This document shows, one piece after another, positions 31,329 to 41,313 of a stretch of 64,000 bases of DNA. Location: contig NW_009799104.1 in the NCBI RefSeq assembly GCF_000213175.1, positions 222,685-286,684 on the forward strand. Direction: 5' to 3'. Made by a program: the position numbers and the translations under genes. The notes beneath the pieces were generated by a model. That model had not been told where the DNA came from and ran no database searches. It worked only from the letters and a program-made list of their open reading frames with translations. The DNA is from Neurospora tetrasperma FGSC 2508. Lineage: Eukaryota > Ascomycota > Sordariomycetes > Sordariales > Sordariaceae. Each line of letters opens with the position of its first letter. Position 1 is the stretch's first letter.

Positions 31329-32599
31329 ATGGCCCCAATCCGCGTCGCCCTCATCGGCCTCAGTTCATCTTCCCCCTCCTGGCTCTCCCTCGCCCACCTC
31401 TCCTACCTCTTGTCCGCCAGAGGCCAACAGAAATTCCAAATCGTCGCTCTCCAAAACTCCTCCCTCTCCGCCGCCGAAGCAGCCATCAAGAAATACAACT
31501 TTGATCCCACCGTCGTCAAAGCGTATGGCAGTCCTGAGGACTTGGCCAAGGATGAGAATGTAGACCTGGTGGTCTCGGGCACGCGGGTTGATGTTCATTA
31601 TGGGAATTTGAAGAGGTTGTTGGAGGGGTGGAAGGCTACTGGGAAGACTGCTGGAAAGGGAGTGTACAGCGAGTGGCCGTTGGCAAGCAATTTGCAGCAG
31701 GTGGAGGAGTTGGTTGCCCTAGCTAAGGAGACGGGCATAAAGACGGCGGTGGGCACGCAGGGGTGGGCTAGTCCGGTGGTTAAGAAGATAGGGGAGGTGT
31801 TGAAGAGTGGAAGGGTTGGAAAGGTTTTGAGTTCGGAGGTGAGACTGAGTGGTGTCACGGCGGAGAGGGAGGTGATGCAAGAGAAGACAGAGTATTTCAC
31901 TAGGAGGGAGGTGGGTGGGAATATGTGGAGTATTGGTGGTGGGCATCGTGAGTCTCTTTTTCTTTTTCTTTTTCCCTTTTTACCAGAATTGTTGAACAGA
32001 GATAGGAAGGAGACTAACAAGAAGCAGTGATCGACCTTCTACAAAGTGCCCTCGGGGAACTAACCAACGTCAAATCCCACTTCCACATCCAACGCCCCCT
32101 CGTGCCCCTCAAGGACAGCACAACAGGCACCATCACCCGCACCGTCACCTCCAACACGCCCGACCTGCTCTACGTCGTCGGCTCCCTTCCTGCTTCCGAC
32201 ACTGTCCAGCAGAACGCATCACTACACCTCCGCATGCGCCGCGGCCCGCCCTTCCCCGGTGAACCAGCCTTCGTGTGGACTCTTACGGGAGAAAAGGGCG
32301 AGATCAGAGTGAGCAGCAAGGAATCGGTAGCCATCATTTTGGGCGCGGGGGAAGTGAAAATTGAGATTCATGATTATCAGACGGATAAAGTGGAGGAGGT
32401 AGAGTGGAAGTGGGAGGAGTGGCAGGAGGAGTTGCCGGCGCCCGCGAGGAATGTGGGGAGTGTATATGAGGGGGTTTGGGAGGCTTGGAACGAGGGGATC
32501 TCTAAAGAGGAGGGAAGGGAGAAGAGGTATAATGATTGGGAGGTTGCTGGACGGAGGCATGAGTTGCTTGAGAGGTTGTTGGTTGATAATGGGTTTTGA
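31329..32599 (+). CDS. Gal80-like Gfo/Idh/MocA family protein
   Basis: Two exons, 31329-31947 and 32028-32599, give 396 residues. The intron has GTGAGT, a CTAAC branch site at 32014-32018 and GCAG; splicing makes the conserved Gly-Gly-Gly-His-Leu-Ile-Asp-Leu-Leu stretch continuous. The N-terminal Rossmann domain (residues about 3-130) has a degenerate dinucleotide loop (Gly-Leu-Ser-Ser-Ser-Ser-Pro-Ser-Trp). Tyr-Ser-Glu-Trp-Pro-Leu-Ala near residue 116 and Gly-Thr-Gln-Gly-Trp near 147 replace the usual Glu-Lys-Pro-Leu and support a Gal80-like branch. The C-terminal part is the Gfo/Idh beta-sheet domain. Yeast Gal80 represses galactose genes; filamentous relatives may be regulators or true oxidoreductases, and sequence does not decide. 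Confidence 0.88.
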
Positions 32600-33574
32600 G
32601 GGGCAATGAAGACCAAGATGAACTAGAGTTACAAGGGGAGTTTCAGAATCTAAGGGCGGTTTTTCTTGCTACCATCTTTTTCTGCTCGTTCGGGAGATTG
32701 ACTCCCTGCTATCAGGTTTATGATTCGGAGATGGTGTCGCAGGGGTAGTGCTTACAACAATCAGATTTAAAGTCAGTTCTCCCGCAAGAGTTGACAGATA
32801 ACTCATCTATAGAGAACAAGCACCATTCCACCCCAATTTGTCAATACAGAACTTCGTTCCAGGACTCGAAAAGATGCTCGAATTCGTGATCGCGATGCAA
32901 TGCTTGAAGTAGTACCCGTAATCATGTTTCGATGATCCTGACACCTTCTTCATCGACTTGCTATGCCAGTGGTCGGCTCGCCAGAGGTCGAAAGAAATGC
33001 TCTTAGGGTGCAAGACCCAATCAGCTTCGCTTCACTTGTCGTGTTCACATCACCTCTCATCATGGTCATCACTCGAGCTATCACCGTCTGGGGGCATCAC
33101 AAACAAAAAATGCAGGACTCGCCCTCTCCAAGATATCCCACAGCCACCTGAACCCCAGGGAACTCCAGTCATCGAACACCCCAGTCGAACAAATTGCATA
33201 ATATGTAAAAATGCTTGCTCAAATCCGAATGGAGCTGCACCCCAGCTCCCAACGAGTGTTCGCGTTCTGCCAACATACCACCGTCATTCTCCGTCACTCC
33301 CCTTATCCATCCTCCCTTTTGGTGGGTGGATACCGTGGTTGAGCTGCTTCACGTAAGCAGCCAATAGCAGCTGTTACTGCCATTGGGTCGTGCACGAACC
33401 ACATAGAGGAAACGCACAGACCCGACACCCAAGAAGGCTGCCAACGCCAAGGCACGTGACCTCAGATTGTGATTAGGGAATCGTTCTCGCTTGAATCTCC
33501 ACCATCACATCATTCAGGTCACCAGGTCAATCCCATCGCATCAATCGCCTCGACACCGTCAATCGCTCTCGGAT
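32600..33574. other. Intergenic, no gene recognised
   Basis: A 132-codon plus-strand frame at 32958-33356 lacks any domain or start context. The right end, rich in ATC and CAC, is the probable leader of the next gene. Confidence 0.4.
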
Positions 33575-36402
33575 ATGGCGGACTCTAGGCCCCATTCACC
33601 ACTATCATCTACCCAATCCTTTGACTTGCGCGACGATGGAGCACTAGAATTACCACCGGCTCAATTGCCTGACTACGAGTATCGCAATGACAACATCCGC
33701 GACGACGAACATGATGCATCAACTCAACTGCCTTCGTCCGCCCTATTGTGAGTTATCCGTTAGTACACCAATTATATGGCCTCAGACCAGCACCGCCTCT
33801 CGCCTCCTGTCTTTCGCCTCCTGTCTTCCGGCTCCCTCCTTCTAGCGACAGACAAGCTAATCATCGCTATGTACTTGTTGCAGCACTGCCTGATCGTGAT
33901 AGTTAGCGGGTTCGATCATTCACCGGCCTATGTTCTTTCTACAACAGCGACATGCACACACACTACATTTGCTCTCTGCTTCCTTCTTTCCCATCCTTTC
34001 AATCACTCCGGCTTCCTGTCTTTCTATCTCCTCTCCCTTCACTCGATTCACCCTCCCGTCACCGCTCAGTGAGCAGCCACTCTTCCCCCCTGGCGATACG
34101 ATGTGCTCAAAGTCCGCCTTCCACACCGGTCATGGGTCGTTATAAAATGCCAACTCCTACCCACCAGGTACGCCTGTTGGAAGGACTGGGATCCTTGATT
34201 AGTGTGGGAGCAGTGCTGAGAGCGGTATTGCTACGCAAGGACGGTGGGATGATCATCAGAGCTAGGTGGCTCAGTTACACAAGTACTGCGTTTCTGACGG
34301 ACGATGAACTCGAAGCACATAACCACATCGGTCAGGGGCCGTTATAAAATGCCAACTCCTACCCAGCAGGTACGCCTGTTGGAAGGACTGGGGCCCTTGG
34401 TCTGTGTGGGGATGTTGCTGAGAAAATATGCGACCATATCGGTCAGGGGTCGTTATAAAATGCCAACTCCTACCCACCAGGTACGCCTGGTGGAAGGACT
34501 GGGACCCTTGGTTTGTATGGGAGCGTCATTGATAGATAAGTATACTGATAAGTTTGTAGTTCAAACGAGCGTTGTGAGGACTATGGAGAAAACCTCGATA
34601 CCGAGTTGATCGAAAGTCCCGGTAGACATGACGACGGAGACATATCAACCGCCTCTGGCTCGAGCGATAATGAAAGTCACTGCAAGATCGATCTTCGCAA
34701 TTGTAGCGGGATGGTGATTTGGAAGGATGCCAACCATCAGGACCAGCAAACATCAGACCTGCGCATCGACCTACTCGTGGATACCGCAAAGCGAGAAGCT
34801 GTTTTTGCCCTCCATGGCTTCTTCTATACCAAAAACGGCGGTCACAAAGCCTATCTTTCGCTACTTGTTTATCCGGAAAAAGTTGAGTCTATAGAATTCG
34901 AACGCGCGCGTTTTGTGCCTGATTCTATAATGAACAACATTCCCGATGACAGCACTGTTTCTTTGCGTTTCACCATGACACAACCGCCAAACCTCATGGT
35001 ACCAAAGGATCGGCGTGTTGAGCCGAAGCCGCGGTACCAAGCTGTTGTTGATACTATCGCATCTTTGGGCTCGGTTAATCGATTCACCATTTACCTAAGT
35101 GACCTAACACCGGAGATCCAACAAGAACTGGCTTTACTGCCCTCCGTCTTCTCGTCTGTCCGTCCATTCGGCCGGTTACAGGCGGACGAGAAGTGGGCGC
35201 CCCCTAGCTCATTGTATCAGTACACATTTGCTCAGGTCATTGACTTGACCAGTGCTGCCCCTGTCTCTAACGGTGATTCCACCAAGGAATTCGAGGAGTT
35301 GGGAAATCCAGTTGAGGCAGGAGCCGCCGTACCCCCGCCATACTCACCAGGAGACTCCCAGCGTTCGATACAAAGCATTGGTCCCTCAAGTAAGAAGCGA
35401 AGGGCCAGTGAACCCTTGCTTGCTCACACCACGGAAAAGCACGGCGATTCAGACTCCAGCATACTGGGATACGGAACACCAGGAAAAGGGCCTCAACCAC
35501 CGTACACTAGGAGTGACAGTCTCGCAAGTCCTGCACACTTCTCAACCCCATCTGGTACGTTCTGTCTATCCACAATTGATATTCTGCCCTTTCTAACTAA
35601 GTCCGTCGCAGACCGTAAACGTCAACGTACCGCAGAACTTCTTTCCCCCGTAACCAACGCCGATATCGTTTCAGCATTGCGCCAAGTCCTCACGTACAAC
35701 ACCTCCCTCTCCAACCGTATTTCACAGCTCGAAACCCGCCTCGATCACTGTTCCTCTCGACTCGACTCGTTAATAACCGAGTTCGTTGCCGCCACCGATC
35801 GCACCCGGACTCCCTGCCGTTATGACACTGAAGAAGCAGAGCACGTTTTCAGTCAGATCGACCAGCGCATCGAAGACGGCATTCACGACATACGCCACGA
35901 GCTCGAAGACACGATCAAGGTCGAGGCGGAGGAGCGGGTCACTGAAGAAGTGAGGCTGCAACATGAGGAACTTCGTGACAAAGTGGAAGCGGACTGGACC
36001 GAGGACGTGAGGCAGGGGATTGCTGAGCAAATTGCCTCGGAGGTAGAGGAGAAGACGACGCGCGAGGTCCTGAAGGGGATCGCGGAGGTTTTGATGGGTG
36101 CTTATCAGGCCAGTCAGGACGGAATATCCAGCTTGTTCCCAGGCAACAGCAGATTCGGTGCGACTGCAGCTCTACCTGGCGAAGCGGCCCTCCGTGCGGC
36201 GGTGGAGGATATCCAGAGCAAGCATAAGGATGAGTTGACGGGAGAGGAAATGATTGGGGTGTTGGATCTCCTCGAGGAAAACCCGCTAAGTGCGGTCAAG
36301 TACAATGCGTGTGGTGAGGAGACGAGAAGGGTGTATGTGATGAAGTGGAAGGCGGACGTCTCAGGACGGGGTATCTTCAAATCGACATGGTATAAGCGAT
36401 AA
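33575..36402 (+). CDS. Uncharacterised protein with C-terminal coiled coil
   Basis: Proposed exons are 33575-33747, 34560-35554 and 35612-36402, about 652 residues. Exon 1 reads Met-Ala-Asp-Ser-Arg-Pro and meets GTGAGT; exon 2 starts after TTTGTAG in the matching phase. Intron 2 (57 nt, CTAAC branch site) is a multiple of three and lacks stops, but its ends are good, so I splice it. After an acidic start, residues about 85-255 are a globular region (strands such as Leu-Arg-Ile-Asp-Leu-Leu-Val and Val-Ser-Leu-Arg-Phe-Thr) without a match I know. A Ser/Pro linker follows, then a long Glu/Arg-rich coiled coil (about 395-540). Function unknown. Intron 1 is 812 nt, unusually long, and holds repeats; extra small exons inside it cannot be excluded. 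Confidence 0.6.
34133..34540 (+). repeat. Three copies of a ~75-110 bp unit inside an intron
   Basis: The core gttataaaatgccaactcct begins at 34139, 34341 and 34452 and is followed each time by acccancaggtacgcctg, then ggaaggactggg and ccttg. Copies 2 and 3 are exactly 111 bases apart (37 codons) and stay open in one frame; copies 1 and 2 are 202 bases apart. The unit contains a donor-like CAG|GTACGC. Confidence 0.85.
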
Positions 36403-36749
36403 TGGTAGCGATGGATATGTTGGAACTACTGGCAGGCAGAGGGAGTTCTGATGCGCGCACAATGACGAATGATAATGGCGACGATTAATCGCATGATATT
36501 TACTCTCCTAAATGAACAACGGACAATCGATGCTGAGCCCCTTTTCACCATCTCATTGGATACGTGACCCTGACACTTGATCATGCCACCATTCTCATCC
36601 CCAGAAATGAACGTTGTATTGTTTGGTTCTGATGAATTTGCGATACCAAAGTCGAAGAAGGCAGGATAAGTTCTGTGTAATGAGGAAATGGTCATGGTAT
36701 GTATAATAGGTAGCAAAAAGAAAAAAAAGAAGAAGGAAAAGAAAATCGA
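36403..36749. other. Intergenic, 3' flank
   Basis: No gene recognised. An A/G-rich tract at 36714-36744 precedes the tRNA-like gene on the plus strand, so it forms the T-rich 3' terminator expected downstream of a minus-strand polymerase III gene. Confidence 0.5.
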
Positions 36750-36854
36750 CGATCCGCACCGGAGTCGAACCGGTAACTTCCCTCGTACTGAAAGAAGGTC
36801 CGAAGACACGACTAGCAGGCGGTTAGGGTGTGTTGCCCATTACACTAACGGACC
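36750..36854 (-). tRNA. Intron-containing tRNA-like gene, isotype uncertain (Arg-like)
   Basis: Read on the minus strand, the acceptor GGTCCGT pairs with GCGGATC (two G-T pairs), with discriminator G. The D stem GTGT/ACAC encloses AATGGGCA. The T stem ACCGG/CCGGT encloses TTCGACT, with a 5-base variable loop. Total length of 105 implies an intron of about 32 bases in the anticodon loop. The anticodon stem pairs CCCT with AGGG, but the fifth pair would be A-G and position 33 would be C, not T, so the anticodon cannot be read safely. The discriminator G and the general sequence recall tRNA-Arg. T-rich sequence follows in the right place for termination. It may be a functional gene with unusual splice geometry or a pseudogene. 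Confidence 0.6.
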
Positions 36855-37365
36855 ATCTGGTGAGAAGGACGGGACTTACCGACTTATATACCTAGGTTCG
36901 TCTCAAGGTTCAAGAAACCATGTGATTGTGAGGCTGTGGGTTGGACCTATGGTCATTAACTGGGTGTGAATTCAATGTTTTCGGGAAATATACAATGCGT
37001 GTGTTTCATGAAAGTCCACGCCAAGATACGAGGCTCTCGCTGCCCGCTAAAAAGCCCGCCAAGATACACCACTCCACAGCGCACTTCAGCTCCGGGTACC
37101 GCTTCCAGGCGTCCACATAGGTGCTCACCTGACCCCGCGTAAGCTGACCGCGTCGGATATCGAAGCTCACGCCGCGGTAAACGCGAATCTCGGCTGCCAA
37201 CTTCCACTTTGCACGACGGACATCACTCTGAACCCGCCAGAGTGACTCACCACCTCCGACCTCGACATTCTCCCTGCGATGAACACACACGCAAAGGACG
37301 GCTAGGATCTAGATTTGTCGAGGCGAGCAGTGCCGTTGCGCGACTCGCATTCCACTCAACATGCC
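36855..37365. other. Intergenic / leader of STN1
   Basis: No gene recognised. The last bases before the STN1 start contain a minimal upstream ORF (see findings). Confidence 0.45.
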
Positions 37366-38402
37366 ATGACCGACTCCAGGGCCCAGGGTCAGCCACCTCT
37401 CGAGCTCTATCCCCAGTACTGCTTCCACCTCTCGCCCACCATCAACAAGTGGTGTCACCTACGAGCAGCCGATATTGCCATCCTGTCGAGCCATCCAGGG
37501 TTTCAAGGTAACTCCGACCCTATCCCCCGTCATGTAGTCCTCCGAAACGATGTCTAACAAACGGATCATGTCCAGGCCAAGACCTCTACTTCCACCTCAA
37601 CCACCCCATCAAATGGGTTCGTATCTGCGGCATCGTCGTCGCCATCGACGTCTACGGTGACTCTTCTTCACGAAGCAAGGGGCAGATACAAGTAATCACC
37701 ATTGATGACAGTAGTGGACATACAATCGAATGCGTTATCCCGCTTCCTCCACCTGCTGCTCCCTCCGTCCCTCCTTTAGGCAAACAGGAACAACAACAAC
37801 CACCCCAATCCTTACCCCTCATCGATTCCCCAATCGACATTGGCCACATTCTGGATATCAAAGGCTCCCTTCGCAACTTCCGCGATCAGCGACAAGTCAA
37901 AGCCGAGAAAATCGTTCATTTACGCACAACAGAGCAGGAAGTAGCCTTTTGGGAAAGAGTTGTGCAATTGCGAAAAGAGATCTTGGATAAGCCGTGGAAA
38001 CTGGATGAGAAGGTAGTCAGGAGGTTAAGAAGGGAGGCGATGGGGGTTGATGAGCGGGATGCAAAGAGGGAAAAGGAGAAGGATGAAGCGAGGAGAGAGA
38101 GGAAGAGGAGGAGGAGGTTGGAGGAGGAGAGAAGAAGGTTGGAAAAAGAGAGGAGGGTAGAGGGGGAGAAAAGGGTTGCCTTCACTTCTGACTCTGTGGG
38201 AGCAGCAAAGACGCAGGCACTACAAGTGGTGGTTCCAACGAGAGCCAGGAAGAACGTCACGGGCTTGGAAAGAAAGGTCGTGTCGAAGCCGCCGATACCA
38301 ACGAGACCGAAGGAGCCTACGGGCTTGGAAAGAAAGACCAAGTCGGTCAGTAGTGACAGGGTGGTTCCTGTAACTGGCAAGTACACGGCTCTTGGGCTGT
38401 GA
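37366..38402 (+). CDS. stn1: CST complex subunit Stn1-like telomere protein
   Basis: Two exons, 37366-37507 and 37576-38402, give 322 residues. The intron has GTAACT, a CTAAC branch site and CCAG. Residues about 9-30 (Tyr-Pro-Gln-Tyr-Cys-Phe-His-Leu-Ser-Pro-Thr-Ile-Asn-Lys-Trp) and the OB fold about 48-160 (Leu-Asn-His-Pro-Ile-Lys-Trp-Val-Arg-Ile-x-Gly-Ile-Val-Val-Ala-Ile-Asp, then Ile-Asp-Asp-Ser-Ser-Gly and Val-Lys-Ala-Glu-Lys-Ile) are the Stn1 N-terminal signature. A Pro/Gln-rich loop interrupts the fold. A highly basic Arg/Glu helix follows (about 215-270), and the tail holds two Thr-Gly-Leu-Glu-Arg-Lys units. Stn1 binds Ten1 and protects chromosome ends; the winged-helix C-terminal domain of some family members is absent, as in other short fungal Stn1 proteins. 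Confidence 0.87.
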
Positions 38403-38757
38403 CAGTGGACTATTGGAAGGAAGGAAGGTTGGATATATCCTTCCGGATATCACTACCAGGGGCATTTCATCCGCGAGTGGCACCATAATATGGGGAAGGT
38501 TCAATGCAGTCCTTAAGTAGAGGTATTCCTTGTTGACTCTTCTGCTTCCAATCCCAATCCTCCAATCTGTTTCACTTCCATCACCAGACCCAGTGGCAGT
38601 CTTCCACCCCACATCACATTTGATAAATCGTCTATCGTCAACGCACTACTGGCATTCTTCCGAATACATTATCCCTAGTCCCCACCCGAGCAGTGTCGTC
38701 GCGTACCAAGCCTGCTTGCCTCACAACTTGTCTCACCCAGCTCTCCGATCATCCACG
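38403..38757. other. Intergenic / leader of the repeat-protein gene
   Basis: Short space between tandem genes; no site recognised. The frame of the next gene is open back to 38530 but has no ATG before 38758. Confidence 0.45.
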
Positions 38758-40877
38758 ATGTCCGGCAGTCAACAAGGCGAGTGGCCGCCATTCGCCGGCT
38801 ACCAAGTGCCCAACATGTCTGGCAATCAACAAGGCGACTTACCGCAATTCGACGTCAATCAAGGGCCCATGATATCTGGTGCTCAGCCAGGCGAGTCACC
38901 CAAGTTTGGCGACGACGAGATGCCTACCGGTAGCATGTATGGAAGTCAGCAAGGAGAGTTACCGCAATTCGACCCCAACGAACTGCCTGGCATCTATGAA
39001 AATCAGCATGGAGAGTTAGAACAATTCGACGTCAACCAAGCGCCCATGTTGTTTGGCGATCAACAAGTCATGCTAGAGCAGTTTGACGCCAACCAGATGC
39101 CTACCGAGAGCATGTATGGAAGTCAGCAAGGCGAGTCGCCTCTTTCCCCTGCCAACCAGGTGCCCATGATGTTTGGCAATCAACAAGGCGAGTCGTCGCT
39201 TTCCCCTGCCAACCAGGTGCCCACGATGTCTAGCAATCAGCAAGGCGAGTCACAGCAGTTCAACGCCAACCAAGCACTCATATTGTTTAGCAATCAACAA
39301 GGCGAGTTGTCGCTTTCCCCTACCAACCAGGTGCCCACGATGTCTAGCAATCAGCAAGGCGAGTCACAGCAGTTCAACGCCAACCAAGCACTCATAATGT
39401 TTAGCAATCAGCAAGGCGAGTTGCCGCAGTTCAACGCCAATCAAAGGCCCATGATGTTTGGCAGCCAACAAGGCGAGTCGTCGCTTTCCCCTGCCAACCA
39501 AGCACCCCTTGGAGCTACCTCTGCTCAAGGCGGTCAAGGAGCAGAACAGTCAGCGTCCATCGAATCAGTGATGGCTGCCTTGACACACCTGGCGGCAGTT
39601 TGCGAAGGTATAGAGACCACCTTGCCCATGGACGTCTATCGTGAGCTGCAAAGAGATTACAATGCCTTGGTTTCCGCAGTGCAGGCGAAAATATACCTCC
39701 CTCGAGAACCTGTGCCTCAACCGATACTGGAAGCTTCTATACGCATAGAATCAAGGGTAAGCCAATGCAGCTGTGTACCTTCCATTCTGCTCTGGACTGA
39801 GATAGCCTTTTAGTTATTCCAGCTCATGCATCACACACCTGTCGACGATGTCGCCAGCCCGGTTCTTGGGCGACGAGCCGCCCCGCCGTGTCAGATAGAG
39901 AGCATGAACTCGGTAGCCATGGCACAAACAGTCGCAACGTTGAACCAGGCCTTTCCAATGCCATGTCGTAGTTGCGCGGGTACAGGTACTGCATGCCAGA
40001 GGTCCTTCATTGACGAAGAATGCGCCTTCTGTGAAGGCTCCAACCGAGAGTGTAAAACCGACTATACCGTGGACACCGGTCCACCACCAGTCAGTGGCGG
40101 TTCTGCGGGTGCGGCTGCGAACACGCGAAGAGTTATGGACAACCTCTTCCAAGAACATTGCAAGGCGATTTTCGATATTGTCCACTCGAGGGTGAGGGAC
40201 GCCACGAGTCTATTATACGTGCAAAATCAACTATCCTCACTTCGTCCGACCTTGGAGGGGCATGATGATGTTTTCCTTTGGAATGTTTGGATAGGGAGCA
40301 TGAAAGAAGTAAGTGGTTCCAATCGTCTTGTTCCTGAAAGATTCAGGCCTACAGGTTGCGTTTTCCATTAGGGGCAGCTGTTTACTTGAATATCGCTTTC
40401 TTCCAGAGATGGCTCCATTGCAACATGGAGATACGCGTCGCCAAAAACCCGCCGGCATGCCTGGAGACAAGCAGAGGGTGGGCTGTGCGCGAATGTGTCC
40501 AAGGACGCCTTAGTCGGATGAAGTTAATGGCTCGAGACACCCCCGATACCTTTTCAGTTAGATTTGGTGCATTCGGACTATTTCGAGACTCAATCGCACG
40601 CAACCTGTTTTGGTTGGACACGTACTGGTTGGCAGAAATTTGTCCAGAGCAGCGTCTAGAAATCAGGAATACGGTACTTGATCCATTGCCCCAAATTGAG
40701 TCTCATTCTTCCTCCCTTACTAATCCTTCTTTCGCACTTCAGCTAGTGGATTTACTGTCCTTCTGTAACATCACCGCCGGATACATATGCTCGGCACAGT
40801 CTTATCTCGCGTTAGCCCACCGAGAGTTCCTGCGCGCCAATTGTTACATGGTCGCTCAAGGGTTTGTCGAGACCTAG
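38758..40877 (+). CDS. Q/N-rich tandem-repeat protein with Zn2Cys6-like cysteine cluster
   Basis: Proposed exons are 38758-39756, 39823-40308, 40407-40673 and 40743-40877, about 628 residues. Residues 1-260 are about fifteen degenerate units of the type (Gly/Ser)-x-Gln-Gln-Gly-Glu, a few residues, then Asn-Gln-x-Pro-Met. A helical segment (about 270-325) follows. Exon 2 holds Cys-x2-Cys-x6-Cys-x8-Cys-x2-Cys-x6-Cys, the spacing of a fungal Zn(II)2Cys6 cluster but without its usual basic residues. The C-terminal part is aromatic and globular, no known family. The exon 2 acceptor could instead be at 39813 (three more residues). Intron 3 (69 nt, ACTAAT branch site) is in frame and stop-free, so splicing is inferred. 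TAG at 40875-40877 ends the frame, but coding sequence continues in phase beyond it. Confidence 0.65.
38800..39500 (+). repeat. Coding tandem repeats of about 45-60 bp
   Basis: Repeated blocks built on caatcaacaaggcgagt and gccaaccaagcncccat. The segments at 39217-39290 and 39337-39400 are nearly identical, pointing to recent unequal exchange. They encode the Gln-Gln-Gly-Glu units of the surrounding gene. Confidence 0.85.
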
Positions 40878-41313
40878 AAGGCACTGGAACCTTTTTATGA
40901 GCAGAACGTATACATTGACATTGTCATGCATCTGTGTCGGTTTGCCGGACCAGAGATACCATATCAACAACAACAACAACAGCAATTCAACATGAAGCAC
41001 AAAGCGCTCGCGAGTCTCTGGCGGTTCGCGTCCGAGTTGATGACGAAGCAGTTAGAGCAAAGGAAGAAGCTGGAGATGTTTTGTGAGACCATGGTGGCTT
41101 CGAAGACGGGAGATTTTGGCGTGACGACGATGACGCGGGACGCGAAGGCGAAAGTGTTGAATGAGAGGTGGGGTGAGTTGAAGAAGCGGTTGGATGTGTA
41201 TACTATGAAGGTTCGTCGGTTTCCCTCTCCCTGGTGTTACTTTGAGTTTCTGTTTGGTACAGCAATGTAGCTTTGTGTGCTAACAGACTGTCTTGGGTGT
41301 TCTAAGTGGATAA
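40878..41313 (+). pseudogene. Coding continuation behind an in-frame TAG
   Basis: Directly after the TAG at 40875-40877 the same frame stays open for 111 codons with clear coding character: Leu-Glu-Pro-Phe-Tyr-Glu-Gln-Asn, a polyGln run of six, then Leu-Trp-Arg-Phe-Ala-Ser-Glu-Leu and a Lys/Glu/Arg-rich helix ending Tyr-Thr-Met-Lys. A donor GTTCGT at 41211 and an acceptor AACAG at 41286 would lead to a TAA at 41311-41313. So the ancestral protein was probably longer and the TAG truncates it, unless it is read through or spliced out in a way I cannot see. Confidence 0.5.

Noticed and set aside
34606-36402. Separate gene starting at 34606
   Set aside because: The frame there begins with TTG, and exon 1 at 33575-33747 joins in the correct phase through good splice sites.
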